Notes under the pieces: model-generated | Databases searched by the model: none | What the model saw: the letters and a program-made list of their open reading frames with translations, nothing else | What the model was told of the DNA's origin: nothing | Position numbers and translations under genes: made by a program | Assembly: GCF_021729075.1 (NCBI RefSeq) | Contig: NZ_JAJSAQ010000003.1 | Location: forward strand, 62,001 to 126,000 | Origin: Microbulbifer guangxiensis | GTDB taxonomy: Bacteria > Pseudomonadota > Gammaproteobacteria > Pseudomonadales > Cellvibrionaceae | Length of the DNA stretch: 64,000 nt | Direction: 5' to 3' | Part shown: positions 8,582 to 17,586 of the stretch, piece by piece | Layout: every line of letters starts with the position of its first letter | Position numbering within the stretch: the first letter of the stretch is position 1

Positions 8582-9673
8582 GTGAGAGCAAGGAATCTGC
8601 TGTTGTGCGCATTTTCGCTACTGCTGGTCCCGCTGGCGGAGGCCCGGGAGCTGCACGTCGCCAACTGGTCCGACTACATCGGCGAAAATACCCTGGCCCG
8701 GTTCGAGGCCGAGACCGGTATCAAGGTGCACTATTACGAGTTCGACGATATCGAAGAGCTCGAACAGACCTGGATCAGCCGGGGGCGCCAGTTCGACATC
8801 ATTATTCCCGGTTCTGAAAGCCTCTCCAGTTACATCAAGGCCGGTCTTCTTGCTCCGCTGGATCGCAGTCGCCTGCCGCGCTGGTCTGCCAATGACCCCC
8901 GCTTCCTGGAGCGCCTTCAGGTTTATGATCCCCAGAACCGATACGCCTTCCCGTTTCTCTGGGGTACGGTCGGTATCGGCTACAACGTGGCCGCCGTGCG
9001 TGAAGCCTTTGGAGGGCGGTTGCCCGAGGACAGCTGGGACCTGCTGTTTGACCCGGAGCGGCTGGCCAAACTCGATCACTGCGGTGTGACCCTGCTGCGC
9101 TCGCCGGAGGAAATCTTCGATGTGGGCCTCAAGTACATTGGCAAGGATCCCAGCAGCATGAGCACGGCGCACCAGCTGATGGTGGCCAACCTGCTGGCGA
9201 AGGTGCGCCTTCATGTGACCGACTTCGACTCCGGCAACTATGTGGAGAACCTGTCCAGTGGCAAGCACTGCCTGGTACACGGATGGAGTGGCGATATCCT
9301 GCAGGCACAGGCCGACGCCCGCGAGCAGGGCAATGACTTCGAGATCCGCTATATCACGCCGCGGGAGGGCTTCCCGCTGTGGATCGATGTGGTGGCCCTG
9401 ACGGCAGCGGCGCCCAATGTCGACGAGGCGTATGCGTTCATGAACTACCTGCTGCGGCCCCAGGTGATTGCCGAGATCAGCAACGAGCTGCAGTATGCCA
9501 ATGCCAACCTGGAGGCCCGGGAACTGGTGGATGATGCCCTGCTGGCGAATCCGATCGTCTACCCGGACACAGACAATATGGGCAATGCCTGGCTGGCCCC
9601 TCCCACCGACGGGGATATCCTCGCCCTGCGCCAGCGCCTCTGGCAGCGCATCATCGAACGCGAAACCCTCTAG
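8582..9673 (+). CDS. Periplasmic polyamine-type binding protein (PotF/SpuD-like)
   Basis: A 363-residue secreted solute-binding protein. A signal peptide ending near LAEA (residues 1-21) is followed by the family start LHVANWSDYIGENTLARFE. Further family segments are FDIIIPGSESLSSYIKAGLLAPLD, FLWGTVGIGYN and the closing-lobe EGFPLWIDVVAL. Relatives bind putrescine or spermidine for ABC import or for sensing. No permease or ATPase gene is beside it, so it may serve a distant transporter or the neighbouring amine oxidase. The start is GTG 8582 with TGGAGGT upstream. Exact ligand unknown. Confidence 0.87.
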   Translation: MRARNLLLCAFSLLLVPLAEARELHVANWSDYIGENTLARFEAETGIKVHYYEFDDIEELEQTWISRGRQFDIIIPGSESLSSYIKAGLLAPLDRSRLPRWSANDPRFLERLQVYDPQNRYAFPFLWGTVGIGYNVAAVREAFGGRLPEDSWDLLFDPERLAKLDHCGVTLLRSPEEIFDVGLKYIGKDPSSMSTAHQLMVANLLAKVRLHVTDFDSGNYVENLSSGKHCLVHGWSGDILQAQADAREQGNDFEIRYITPREGFPLWIDVVALTAAAPNVDEAYAFMNYLLRPQVIAEISNELQYANANLEARELVDDALLANPIVYPDTDNMGNAWLAPPTDGDILALRQRLWQRIIERETL

Positions 9674-9697
9674 CCCTGCGGCGGTCCCGCGCTGACT

Positions 9698-9715
9698 GGC
9701 GCCCTGTCGGGCGCC
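9698..9715 (+). other. Palindromic hairpin upstream of nrdR
   Basis: GGCGCCC-TGTC-GGGCGCC is a perfect 7-bp stem 24 bases after the previous stop and 45 bases before nrdR, without a T tract. It may end the previous transcript or sit in the nrdR promoter region. Confidence 0.35.
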
Positions 9716-9760
9716 GGCTATGGTAAACTGCGGCCCATTTTCCGATAGGGCCAAACTCCC

Positions 9761-10231
9761 ATGCACTGTCCTTTCTGCAGCGCAGAAGAAACCAAGGTAG
9801 TGGATTCCCGGCTCGTGGCTGAGGGCGACCAGGTTCGCCGGCGGCGCGAGTGCCTCGAGTGCCACGAGCGCTTTACCACCTTCGAGACCGCCGAACTGCT
9901 TCTGCCCCGCGTGGTAAAGGAAAACGGCCAGCGCGAGCCCTTCAACGAGGAGAAGCTCCGCGCCGGTATCCAGCGGGCGGTGGAAAAGCGCCCGGTCAGC
10001 ACCGAACGGGTGGAGTCCGCCGTGGCGCAGATCAAGCATGCCCTGCAGGCCACTGGCGAGCGCGAACTGCCGGCCCGCACCATCGGCGAGCTGGTGATGG
10101 AGCAGCTGCGGGAACTGGACCAGGTGGCCTATGTCCGCTTCGCCTCGGTATACCGCCGCTTTGAGGACGTGAGTGAGTTTGCCGAGGAGATCGACCGCCT
10201 GACCACCAAGAAGCGTGCGGAGAGTCCATGA
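9761..10231 (+). CDS. nrdR: Transcriptional repressor NrdR
   Basis: A 156-residue ATP/dATP-sensing repressor of ribonucleotide reductase genes. The zinc ribbon cysteines are C3, C6, C31 and C34 (MHCPFC...CLECHERF), and the ATP-cone domain runs from about residue 50 ([18 protein letters not shown]) to 140 ([16 protein letters not shown]). Its position before ribD is the common proteobacterial arrangement. The stop overlaps the ribD start as ATGA, indicating translational coupling. Confidence 0.97.
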   Translation: MHCPFCSAEETKVVDSRLVAEGDQVRRRRECLECHERFTTFETAELLLPRVVKENGQREPFNEEKLRAGIQRAVEKRPVSTERVESAVAQIKHALQATGERELPARTIGELVMEQLRELDQVAYVRFASVYRRFEDVSEFAEEIDRLTTKKRAESP

Positions 10232-11361
10232 GTTTTACTCCCAGGGAGCTGATGGCGCGGGCCATACAGCTGGCTGAATACGGCCTCTACACCACCATGC
10301 CCAATCCGCGGGTCGGCAGTGTCATCGCCGATGCCGCCGGCAATATTCTCGGCGAAGGCTGGCACCGCCGCGCCGGGCTGCCCCATGCCGAGATCGAGGC
10401 GCTGAAGGATGCCGGCGAGCGGGCCCGCGGCGCGATCGTTTACGTCACGCTGGAACCCTGCAGCCATACCGGCAAGACCGGTCCCTGCGCCGACGCCCTC
10501 ATCGAGGCCGGCGTAGCGAAGGTGGTCTTCGGCATGGAAGACCCAAATCCGGCGGTGGCCGGCAGCGGCCTGCAGAAACTGAAAGACGCCGGCATCGAAG
10601 TGGAGGGGCCGCTGCTCGAGGAGCAGTGCCGGGCCCTGAACCCGGGCTTTATCAAGCGTATGACCCTGGGCCTGCCCCTGGTGCGGAGCAAGTCCGCCAT
10701 GAGCCTGGATGGACGCACGGCCATGGCCAGTGGCGAGTCCAAGTGGGTCACGGGACCGGCGGCACGGGCCGATGTGCAGCGCCTGCGCGCCCGCAGCTGT
10801 GCCATCATCACCGGCGTCGAGACTGTCCGTTTCGACAACCCGAACCTGAATGTGCGCGCCGACGAGATGGCGCTCGAATTGCTCGCGGCCGAATCCGCCG
10901 CCGAGGTGCAGCCACTGCGGGTGATCGTCGACAGCCGCCTGCGCACCCCGTCGCGGGCCTTTATATTGCAGGGTGATGCCCCCACATTGGTGGTCACGAC
11001 GCCAGGTGCCGATGCCGAGCGGCGTCAGCGCCTGGAAAAGGCCGGCGCCGAAGTCATCGAGCTGCCCGCAGACAGCAACGGTCGTGTGGATCTGCTGGCG
11101 CTGTTGCAGGAACTGGCCCGGCGCCAGTGCAACGAGGTACTGGTGGAGAGTGGCGCGACCCTGTCCGGCGAGTTCCTGTACCGCGGCCATGTGGATGAGC
11201 TGATCGTCTATATGGCCCCCAAGCTGCTCGGCAGCACCGGGCGGCCCCTGTTTGAGCTGGCCATTGACCGGATGGGATCGGTGTTGCCGATTACCATTAC
11301 AGAGATGCGTGCCGTCGGGCACGACTGGCGCATCATTGCCACCACCGATATCGAGCGCTAG
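10228..11361 (+). CDS. ribD: Riboflavin deaminase/reductase RibD
   Basis: Bifunctional enzyme of 377 residues for the second and third steps of riboflavin synthesis. The N-terminal deaminase domain has the zinc ligands H53 and E55 (PHAEIEAL) and C78/C87 ([13 protein letters not shown]). The NADPH-dependent reductase domain starts near residue 150 ([14 protein letters not shown]) and includes [12 protein letters not shown]. The ATG overlaps the nrdR stop. ribE follows after 34 bases. Confidence 0.96.
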   Translation: MSFTPRELMARAIQLAEYGLYTTMPNPRVGSVIADAAGNILGEGWHRRAGLPHAEIEALKDAGERARGAIVYVTLEPCSHTGKTGPCADALIEAGVAKVVFGMEDPNPAVAGSGLQKLKDAGIEVEGPLLEEQCRALNPGFIKRMTLGLPLVRSKSAMSLDGRTAMASGESKWVTGPAARADVQRLRARSCAIITGVETVRFDNPNLNVRADEMALELLAAESAAEVQPLRVIVDSRLRTPSRAFILQGDAPTLVVTTPGADAERRQRLEKAGAEVIELPADSNGRVDLLALLQELARRQCNEVLVESGATLSGEFLYRGHVDELIVYMAPKLLGSTGRPLFELAIDRMGSVLPITITEMRAVGHDWRIIATTDIER

Positions 11362-11395
11362 CGCCGCAAACCGAACAACCCTGAAGGTGCCCGCG

Positions 11396-12058
11396 ATGTT
11401 TACCGGCATAATCGAGGCCGTCGGCCGAATTACCGAGCTCAAGCCCCAGGGGGGTGACCTGCGCGTGCGGGTGGAGAGCGGCAAGCTGGACCTTTCCGAT
11501 GTGCAGCTCGGTGACAGTATTGCCACCAACGGTGTGTGCCTGACGGTGGTCGACCTGCCCGGCGACGGTTACTGGGCGGATGTCTCCGCCGAGACGCTGG
11601 CGGTGACCACGGTGGGCGACTGGCAGCGCGGCGACCGGGTCAACCTGGAGAAGGCGCTGACCCCGCAGACCCGTCTCGGCGGCCACATCGTCAGCGGCCA
11701 CGTGGATGGCATCGGCGAGGTGGCGTGGCGCAAACGCGAGGCCCGCGCGGAGCGATTCCGCCTGCGGGCACCGCAGGGGCTGGCAAAATACATTGCCCAC
11801 AAGGGCTCCATTACCGTCGATGGCACCAGCCTGACGGTGAATGCGGTGGAGGGTGCCGAGTTCGAACTGACCATCGTGCCCCACACGCTGCAGGAGACCA
11901 TCATGGGCGGCTACCAGGCCGGCACCCGGGTAAACCTGGAGGTGGACCTGATTGCCCGTTACCTGGAGCGACTGCTGCTGGGTGATAAAGCCGCGGAGCC
12001 CCAGAGCGAAGGACTGACGATGGAATTCCTGGCCCAGCACGGGTTTTACAAACCCTGA
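11396..12058 (+). CDS. ribE: Riboflavin synthase alpha chain
   Basis: A 220-residue enzyme that dismutates two molecules of 6,7-dimethyl-8-ribityllumazine to riboflavin. The two lumazine-binding repeats are visible: residues 1-95 start MFTGIIEAVGRI and contain GVCLTVVDL, and the second repeat contains GHIVSGHVDG and DGTSLTVNAV. ATG 11396 gives the canonical N-terminus with AAGGTG upstream; the longer open frame overlaps ribD and is not needed. Also called ribC in some organisms. Confidence 0.96.
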   Translation: MFTGIIEAVGRITELKPQGGDLRVRVESGKLDLSDVQLGDSIATNGVCLTVVDLPGDGYWADVSAETLAVTTVGDWQRGDRVNLEKALTPQTRLGGHIVSGHVDGIGEVAWRKREARAERFRLRAPQGLAKYIAHKGSITVDGTSLTVNAVEGAEFELTIVPHTLQETIMGGYQAGTRVNLEVDLIARYLERLLLGDKAAEPQSEGLTMEFLAQHGFYKP

Positions 12059-12175
12059 ACGAATACTTGCAGGTGATGCGAAGGCGCTGATGCCGGCGTG
12101 TCCCGCAAGCACACACCGGTAGCAGCGCCGCCAGTGCCTGTGCTGCAGGCAGAAAGTCACAGACTAGAGAGTTTT

Positions 12176-13291
12176 ATGGAACTGAATACGGTTGAAGAAC
12201 TGATCGACGACATCCGCCAGGGCAAGATGGTGATCCTGATGGATGACGAGGACCGTGAGAACGAGGGTGACCTCGTGATGGCGGCGGAGCAGGTACGCGC
12301 CGAAGACATCAACTTCATGGCCACCCACGCCCGCGGCCTGATCTGCATGCCCATGAGCCGCGAGCGCTGCGAGCAGCTGGACCTGCCGCTCATGTCCCGC
12401 GATAACGGCGCCCAGTTCAGCACCAATTTCACCGTGTCCATCGAGGCAGCAGAAGGGGTGACTACCGGTATCTCCGCCGCCGACCGCGCCCGTACCATTC
12501 GCGCCGCCGTGGCCCGCAACGCCAAGCCCAGCGACATCGTGCAGCCGGGCCATATCTTCCCGATCATGGCCCAGCCCGGCGGCGTGCTGAGCCGCGCCGG
12601 CCACACCGAGGCGGGCTGTGACCTGGCGCGCCTGGCGGGCTTCGAGGCCTCAGCGGTCATCGTCGAGATCATGAACGAGGACGGCACCATGGCGCGCCGC
12701 CCGGATCTCGAGACCTTCGCCAACAAGCACAATCTGAAGATCGGTACCATCGCCGACCTGATCAACTATCGCGCTCTCAACGAGAAGACCGTCGAGTGCA
12801 CCAACGAGCGTCAGGTACACACCGAGTTCGGTGAGTTCAAGCTGCGCACCTACCTCGACAAGGCCCGCCGTGAGCGCCACTTCGCGTTCATCCTCGGCCA
12901 GCCGACGCCGGAGGAGCCGACCCTGGTGCGGGTACACGTGGCCAACACCCTGCGCGACGTTCTGACCATCCGCCGCGGCGATGAAAAATTCGAGCCCTGG
13001 ACCTTCCGCCGCGCTATGGAACGCGTCGCCAGAGAGGGCAAGGGCGTGGTGGTAGTGATCTGCCACAACGAGACCACTGAAGAGATCGAAGAGAGTATCG
13101 ACTGGCTGATCAGCGGCAAGCAGCAGCGCCCCAGTTCCGACCTGGTGTACAAGCAGGTGGGGACCGGCTCGCAGATCCTGCGCGACCTCAAGGTGCGCAA
13201 GATGCGCCTGATGAGCGCGCCCTTCAAGTTCAATGCCATTTCCGGTTTCGACCTGGAAGTGGAGGAAATCATCAACGTCGGGGAAGAGTGA
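12176..13291 (+). CDS. ribBA: RibBA: DHBP synthase with a degenerate GTP cyclohydrolase II domain
   Basis: A 371-residue fusion. The N-terminal domain is an intact 3,4-dihydroxy-2-butanone-4-phosphate synthase: DDEDRENEGDLVMAAE binds the metal and substrate phosphate, with FMATHARGLICMP and AGHTEAGCDLARLAG following. The C-terminal domain (from about residue 205) aligns with GTP cyclohydrolase II, but where active enzymes have HSECLTGD...CDCG it reads VHVANTLRDVLTIRRGD, with no zinc cysteines. It is therefore expected to lack cyclohydrolase activity; the separate ribA at 16656 has the motif. Start ATG 12176 fits the family. No FMN riboswitch was recognised in the 117 bases before it. Confidence 0.92.
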   Translation: MELNTVEELIDDIRQGKMVILMDDEDRENEGDLVMAAEQVRAEDINFMATHARGLICMPMSRERCEQLDLPLMSRDNGAQFSTNFTVSIEAAEGVTTGISAADRARTIRAAVARNAKPSDIVQPGHIFPIMAQPGGVLSRAGHTEAGCDLARLAGFEASAVIVEIMNEDGTMARRPDLETFANKHNLKIGTIADLINYRALNEKTVECTNERQVHTEFGEFKLRTYLDKARRERHFAFILGQPTPEEPTLVRVHVANTLRDVLTIRRGDEKFEPWTFRRAMERVAREGKGVVVVICHNETTEEIEESIDWLISGKQQRPSSDLVYKQVGTGSQILRDLKVRKMRLMSAPFKFNAISGFDLEVEEIINVGEE

Positions 13292-13359
13292 TCTCCGCGC
13301 CAGAAGCAGGTGGACATCGGTAACCACCGGTGAGCCCGCCGGGAAATGGAAAGCAGACC

Positions 13360-13830
13360 ATGAGCAATATTCAAACCATCGAAGGCGATTTCGTGAACTG
13401 CGGCGGCAAGTATGCGCTGCTGGTGAGCCGCTGGAACAGCTTTGTGGTGGAAAGCCTGAAAGACGGTGCCCTGGATACCCTGCGCCGCAAGGGCATCAAG
13501 GACGAAGACATCACCATCTACTATGCCCCGGGGGCGTTCGAGTTCCCGCTGGCAGCCAAGAAACTGGCGGCCACCGGCAAGTTCGATGCCATCATCGCCC
13601 TGGGCGCCGTGATCCGCGGCGGTACCCCACACTTTGAATACGTGGCCGGTGAGTGCACCAAGGGCCTGGCCCAGGTATCCCTGGACGCCGGTGTGCCGGT
13701 CACTTTTGGCGTGCTGACCGTGGACTCTATCGAGCAGGCCATCGAGCGCTCCGGCACCAAGGCAGGTAACAAGGGCTGCGAGGCCGCTGAGACTGCGCTG
13801 GAGATGGTGTCCCTGCTGGGCAAAATCTAG
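13360..13830 (+). CDS. ribH: 6,7-dimethyl-8-ribityllumazine synthase
   Basis: A 156-residue lumazine synthase, the penultimate enzyme of riboflavin synthesis, forming icosahedral or pentameric shells. Visible motifs are [43 protein letters not shown] and [26 protein letters not shown] 13360 gives the family N-terminus and has GGAAA upstream. The gene belongs to the rib run but is separated from nusB by a 204-base spacer holding a long imperfect inverted repeat. Confidence 0.97.
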   Translation: MSNIQTIEGDFVNCGGKYALLVSRWNSFVVESLKDGALDTLRRKGIKDEDITIYYAPGAFEFPLAAKKLAATGKFDAIIALGAVIRGGTPHFEYVAGECTKGLAQVSLDAGVPVTFGVLTVDSIEQAIERSGTKAGNKGCEAAETALEMVSLLGKI

Positions 13831-13831
13831 G

Positions 13832-13970
13832 GAACTCTGAAAGCTACTGCGCGTATGCCTGGCGGCGGCCGGCGGTGCTCGGAATGCTCATGTACTAGCT
13901 GTACACTCCGCTTCCTCCGCTCCGGCGGTCACCACCAGGCACGCGCTCGCTACGCTTTACAGAGTCCCCT
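13832..13970. repeat. Long imperfect inverted repeat between ribH and nusB
   Basis: The left arm from 13832 and the right arm ending near 13970 are imperfect reverse complements over about 60 bases each. Shared blocks are ACTCTG, AAAGC, TGCCTGG and CCG.CGG, and the arms close on TGTAC-TAGCT-GTACA at 13891-13905. The whole could fold into one long hairpin. It resembles the extended palindromic repeats scattered in gammaproteobacterial intergenic spaces; no other copy was found in this window. Confidence 0.7.
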
Positions 13971-14034
13971 CTCGTGACTTTTCAATTTAGAGAACGGCAT
14001 GGCCGCTCGAACTAGGTAATTATCGGAATTGACA

Positions 14035-14475
14035 ATGACCGTTACCGCATCTGCGCGCCGCAAGGCGCGCCACTACGCCATGCAGGCGCTCTATCAATGG
14101 CAGATGGCTGGCGCCAGCCTCAATGCCATCGAGGCCGAGTTTCACGCCGACAACGACCTGAGCAAGACGGACGTGGAGTACTTCCGCGACCTGTTCTACG
14201 GCGTGGCAAAGAACCTCGATGAAGTCGAAGGTGCCTTCGCGCCGCATCTGGACCGCAAGATCGAAGACCTGGACCCGGTTTCGCGGGCGCTGCTGCGCAT
14301 GTCGACCTATGAGCTGAAAAACCGTATCGACGTGCCTTACAAGGTGGTGATCAACGAGGCGGTGGCGCTGGCGAAGAAGTTCGGTCCGACGGACGCCTTC
14401 AAGTTCATCAACGGCATCCTCGACAAGACCGCCGCCGACCTGCGCGCGGCAGAAGTGAAAGCGGACAAGCAGTAA
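14035..14475 (+). CDS. nusB: Transcription antitermination protein NusB
   Basis: A 146-residue all-helical RNA-binding protein that joins NusE/S10 at boxA of rRNA operons. The arginine-rich start [25 protein letters not shown] and the C-terminal [25 protein letters not shown] are all family-typical. ATG 14035 is chosen because GGA lies about 8 bases before it; an in-frame TTG two codons earlier is possible. thiL follows by 6 bases, the common ribH-nusB-thiL order. Confidence 0.97.
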   Translation: MTVTASARRKARHYAMQALYQWQMAGASLNAIEAEFHADNDLSKTDVEYFRDLFYGVAKNLDEVEGAFAPHLDRKIEDLDPVSRALLRMSTYELKNRIDVPYKVVINEAVALAKKFGPTDAFKFINGILDKTAADLRAAEVKADKQ

Positions 14476-14481
14476 GCGCCC

Positions 14482-15432
14482 ATGGCCCGCGTCGGTGAGT
14501 TCGATATCATTCGCGATTATTTCGCCGGCGCCCCCACGGGTGACAGCGTGATCCTCGGTATCGGCGATGACTGTGCCCTGCTGCAACCGCCGGCGGGATC
14601 TGTGCTTGCCACCAGTGTCGATACCCTGGTGGCCGGTCGGCACTTTCCCGAGGCTGCCGATCCCGCCAAAATCGCCAGTCGCGCGCTGCGGGTGAATCTC
14701 AGTGATCTTGCGGCAATGGGCGCCAAGCCGCTGTGGTTTACTCTGGCACTGACGCTGCCCACGGCCAGCCGCAAGTGGCTGCAGGGCTTCTCCCGGGGCC
14801 TGCTGGAAACTGCGCGGGAATATGGCATTTCCCTGGTGGGTGGTGATACCACCGCCGGTCCCCTTTCCATCACCGTCCAGGTGACCGGCTGCGCGCAGAA
14901 GCCGCTGCGCCGTGACGGCGCCTCTGTCGGCGATGCGGTTTACGTCTCCGGGCCTCTGGGTGCCGCAGCGGCGGCATTGCGGGTGGTGCTGGGCAAAGAA
15001 CAGGTGGACAGCGAATTGTCCCAGGCGGCTGACGCCGCCTTTTACTGGCCGGAACCGCAGCTGGCGTTGGCGGAATCCATCGCGCCACTGGCCAGTGCCG
15101 CCATCGATATCTCCGATGGCCTGCTGGCGGACCTTGGCCATATCTGCCGGGCCAGCGGTGTTTCCGCAGAAGTGGAACTCGAGGCGCTGCCCGTCGCACC
15201 ACTGGCGCGGGAACTTGCTGGAACGCAGGCACGGGAACTGGCGGCAACCGGCGGTGACGATTACCAGCTCTGTTTCACCGTGCCCGCTGCGAGGGTGGCC
15301 GAACTGGAGCAGATGGATACCGGTGCCGTGCGCATCGGCACCCTGGTGGATGCCGCGGGTGAACCCCGGGTGCTGGCGCGCCGTCATGGCCAGAGCTGGG
15401 CCCCGAAGCATGCGGGCTACCAGCACTTTTGA
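14482..15432 (+). CDS. thiL: Thiamine-monophosphate kinase
   Basis: A 316-residue enzyme phosphorylating thiamine monophosphate to thiamine diphosphate. Motifs of the AIR-synthase-like fold are visible: VILGIGDDCALL for metal-ATP, SVDTLVAGRHF, NLSDLAAMGAKP, GGDTTAGPLSITV and SAAIDISDGLLADLGHI. The start is ATG 14482, six bases after nusB. pgpA follows after 48 bases. Confidence 0.96.
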   Translation: MARVGEFDIIRDYFAGAPTGDSVILGIGDDCALLQPPAGSVLATSVDTLVAGRHFPEAADPAKIASRALRVNLSDLAAMGAKPLWFTLALTLPTASRKWLQGFSRGLLETAREYGISLVGGDTTAGPLSITVQVTGCAQKPLRRDGASVGDAVYVSGPLGAAAAALRVVLGKEQVDSELSQAADAAFYWPEPQLALAESIAPLASAAIDISDGLLADLGHICRASGVSAEVELEALPVAPLARELAGTQARELAATGGDDYQLCFTVPAARVAELEQMDTGAVRIGTLVDAAGEPRVLARRHGQSWAPKHAGYQHF

Positions 15433-15480
15433 TCAACCGGGACCGCGCGGCGGACACCGGGCACGGAACAGCAGGACTCG

Positions 15481-15960
15481 ATGAACCAGCCAACCTTTTC
15501 CCAGTTGCTGCGCAGCCCCACCATGCTGCTGGCTTTCGGTTTCGGCTCCGGCCTGGCCCCGAAAGCGCCCGGTACCTTCGGCACCCTGGCCGCCATACCC
15601 CTCTGGTGGCCGCTGCAGCATCTTTCACCAGCGCTGTATCTGGGGGTGGTGGTCGCCACGGGCCTGCTGGGCTGTTACCTGTGCGGTGCGGCGTCGCGCA
15701 GGATGGGCGTGCACGATCACGGTGGTATCGTCTGGGATGAAATGGTGGGTTACTGGCTGACCATGTTCATGGCCCCGGCCGGCTGGGGCTGGGCCCTGTA
15801 TGGATTCGTGCTGTTCCGCATTTTTGATATCGCCAAGCCGCAGCCCATCGGCTGGGTGGACCGGCGGGTGCACGGTGGTGTGGGTATCATGCTGGACGAT
15901 ATACTGGCGGCCGTTTACGCAGCGCTGGTCCTGCAGCTGACCGCACTGATCATTGGTTAG
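15481..15960 (+). CDS. pgpA: Phosphatidylglycerophosphatase A
   Basis: A 159-residue inner-membrane phosphatase producing phosphatidylglycerol from its phosphate. The family motif GFGSGLAPKAPGTFGTL is at residues 20-36 and DEMVGYWLTM follows in the middle; several hydrophobic segments are evident. The catalytic-type aspartates near HDHGGIVWDEMVG and DIAKPQPIGWVDR are present. The thiL-pgpA order is common in gammaproteobacteria. Confidence 0.95.
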   Translation: MNQPTFSQLLRSPTMLLAFGFGSGLAPKAPGTFGTLAAIPLWWPLQHLSPALYLGVVVATGLLGCYLCGAASRRMGVHDHGGIVWDEMVGYWLTMFMAPAGWGWALYGFVLFRIFDIAKPQPIGWVDRRVHGGVGIMLDDILAAVYAALVLQLTALIIG

Positions 15961-15969
15961 GAAAGACCG

Positions 15970-16605
15970 ATGCAGAAAATTGCCTCTCTCTTGTTGTCTG
16001 TCTTGCTCGCCCCGGCGGCCCTCGCCCAGGATGTGCAGCTGAAGGCGCTGTTTGGCACCAGTGCCATGCTGGAAGTGGACGGCAAGCAGCGCGTGCTGAG
16101 GGCAGGGCAGACTTCTCCTGAGGGCGTGCAGCTGGTGGAAGCCAGCGCCGGTTACGCCCTCATCCGCGTCGGCGGGCGGCAGCAGCGGCTGACGCTCGAG
16201 GCGCCGGTGGCGGCGCGCTACGAACAGGCCTCCCGTGCCGAGGTCCGTCTGATGCCGGACAGCCGCGGGCACTACAGCACCAGTGGCTGGGTCAACGGGC
16301 GCAGGGTCAATATGATGGTGGATACCGGAGCCACCAGTATCGCCTTCAATTATCCGACCGCACGGCGCCTGGGGCTGAACCTGGAGCGGGCCCAGCCGAT
16401 ACGTGTATCCACCGCCAGTGGCATCGCCAGTGCCTATCGCCTGACCCTCGACAGTGTGACCATCGGCGGCATCAAGTTGCACAACGTGGATGCCACAGTG
16501 CATGGCGGTGACTTCCCGGAAATTACCCTGCTCGGCAACAGCTTTCTCAGCCGGGTGGATATGCAGCAGCAACGTGGTGTACTGATCCTGCGTGCACGCA
16601 ACTGA
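15970..16605 (+). CDS. Exported retropepsin-like aspartic protease
   Basis: A 211-residue protein with a signal peptide (MQKIASLLLSVLLAPAALA). A small N-terminal beta domain (ALFGTSAMLEVDGKQRVLRAG) precedes a single-domain retropepsin-like region with the active-site motif MMVDTGATSIAFN, plus LTLDSVTIGGIKLHNVDATV and LLGNSFLSRVDM. It matches the TIGR02281-type clan AA aspartic protease family, which must dimerise to make an active site. Substrates are unknown. It starts 9 bases after pgpA and probably belongs to that transcript. Confidence 0.85.
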   Translation: MQKIASLLLSVLLAPAALAQDVQLKALFGTSAMLEVDGKQRVLRAGQTSPEGVQLVEASAGYALIRVGGRQQRLTLEAPVAARYEQASRAEVRLMPDSRGHYSTSGWVNGRRVNMMVDTGATSIAFNYPTARRLGLNLERAQPIRVSTASGIASAYRLTLDSVTIGGIKLHNVDATVHGGDFPEITLLGNSFLSRVDMQQQRGVLILRARN

Positions 16606-16655
16606 CTTTTTGACGGTGCACTGTGTTCGCCGTCATGGATTAATGAGGTAAGAGT

Positions 16656-17270
16656 TTGACCATTCGTTTCGTGGAGTCCTCGAAGTTGCCCACTCCCTGG
16701 GGCATGTTCGAAATGCACGGTTTCGAGGATACGGAATCGGGCAAGGAGCATGTCGTCCTCACCATGGGTGATACGGATACCGATGAGCCGCTGCTGGCCC
16801 GTATCCATTCCGAATGCCTCACCGGGGATGCACTGTTTTCCCTCCGCTGCGACTGCGGTGCGCAACTGCAGCATGCCATGCACCGCATTGCCATGGAGGG
16901 TCGCGGAGCCATCTTTTACCTGCGCCAGGAAGGCCGGGGCATCGGCCTGCTGAACAAGATCCGCGCCTACCATTTGCAGGACTCCGGAGCCGATACGGTG
17001 GAAGCCAATGAGCAGCTGGGCTTTGGTGCCGATATGCGGGACTATTCCATCCTCAAGGAAATGCTCAAGCACCTGGGGGCGAAATCCATCCGCCTGATGA
17101 CCAATAACCCCCGCAAAGTGAAAGCGCTGGAGGAACTCGGCATCAAAGTCACCGAGCGCCTGCCACACCAGACCGGCCGCAATCCCCACAATGTGAAATA
17201 CCTGTCCACCAAGAAGGGCAAGCTGGGGCATCTGTTCGAGGATGAGGACGAGGCCGGCGAGAAAGAGTAA
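16656..17270 (+). CDS. ribA: GTP cyclohydrolase II
   Basis: A 204-residue enzyme opening GTP for the first step of riboflavin synthesis. The zinc cysteines C54, C65 and C67 are intact ([18 protein letters not shown]), and [18 protein letters not shown] binds GTP. The start is TTG 16656 behind GAGGT; it yields the family N-terminus [16 protein letters not shown], and no ATG gives a better start. This gene supplies the activity missing from the RibBA fusion at 12176. Confidence 0.96.
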   Translation: MTIRFVESSKLPTPWGMFEMHGFEDTESGKEHVVLTMGDTDTDEPLLARIHSECLTGDALFSLRCDCGAQLQHAMHRIAMEGRGAIFYLRQEGRGIGLLNKIRAYHLQDSGADTVEANEQLGFGADMRDYSILKEMLKHLGAKSIRLMTNNPRKVKALEELGIKVTERLPHQTGRNPHNVKYLSTKKGKLGHLFEDEDEAGEKE

Positions 17271-17296
17271 GGCCTTCAGGCCTTGCTTGATGAGAC

Positions 17297-17325
17297 AAAA
17301 GGACGGCAATGGCCGTCCTTTTTGG
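17297..17325 (+). terminator. Intrinsic terminator of the rib/ribA unit
   Basis: AAAAGGACGGC and GCCGTCCTTTTT form an 11-bp stem with an AATG loop; the symmetry gives U-runs on both strands, so it could also work for the convergent pullulanase gene. Confidence 0.88.
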
Positions 17326-17386
17326 TTTTGCGGTGACTACATTGAAAGATCAAGAGCGCAGAGCTGGCTCGGAAACCTGAACTGAA

Positions 17387-17496
17387 GGCAAAGGGCCGGG
17401 GCGGGTATTTTGAACCGTCGGCGACAGGGACGTCGCCGACGGAGCGTACAGGGATGTATTCACAGCGTTTCAAAATGCCCGCCCCGGTGCTTTGCC
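17387..17496. repeat. Nested-hairpin intergenic repeat, copy A
   Basis: The outer arms (17387-17414 and 17468-17496) contain GGGGCGGGTATTTTGAA and TTCAAAATGCCCGCCCC. The inner hairpin at 17416-17441 pairs CGTCGGCGAC with GTCGCCGACG. Between them lies the conserved segment TACAGGGATGTATTCACAG. Related copies are at 41431-41534 (inverted), 56800-56903 (diverged) and 56983-57093. This copy lies between convergent ribA and the pullulanase gene. Confidence 0.85.
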
Positions 17497-17586
17497 GCCC
17501 TCATATCGATTAGTGGGGCAGGAGTCGCCTTAACAAAAAGGGCGGCCGATTGGCCGCCCCTGGACTTTTCCCGTTACCGGGAAATG

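Noticed and set aside
6616-8664. 682-codon open frame antisense to the amine oxidase gene
   Set aside because: Low-complexity Ala/Gly/His/Gln-rich product typical of antisense frames; the sense gene has clear motifs.
12059-12175. FMN riboswitch before ribBA
   Set aside because: The spacer is only 117 bases and the conserved FMN-element blocks were not found.
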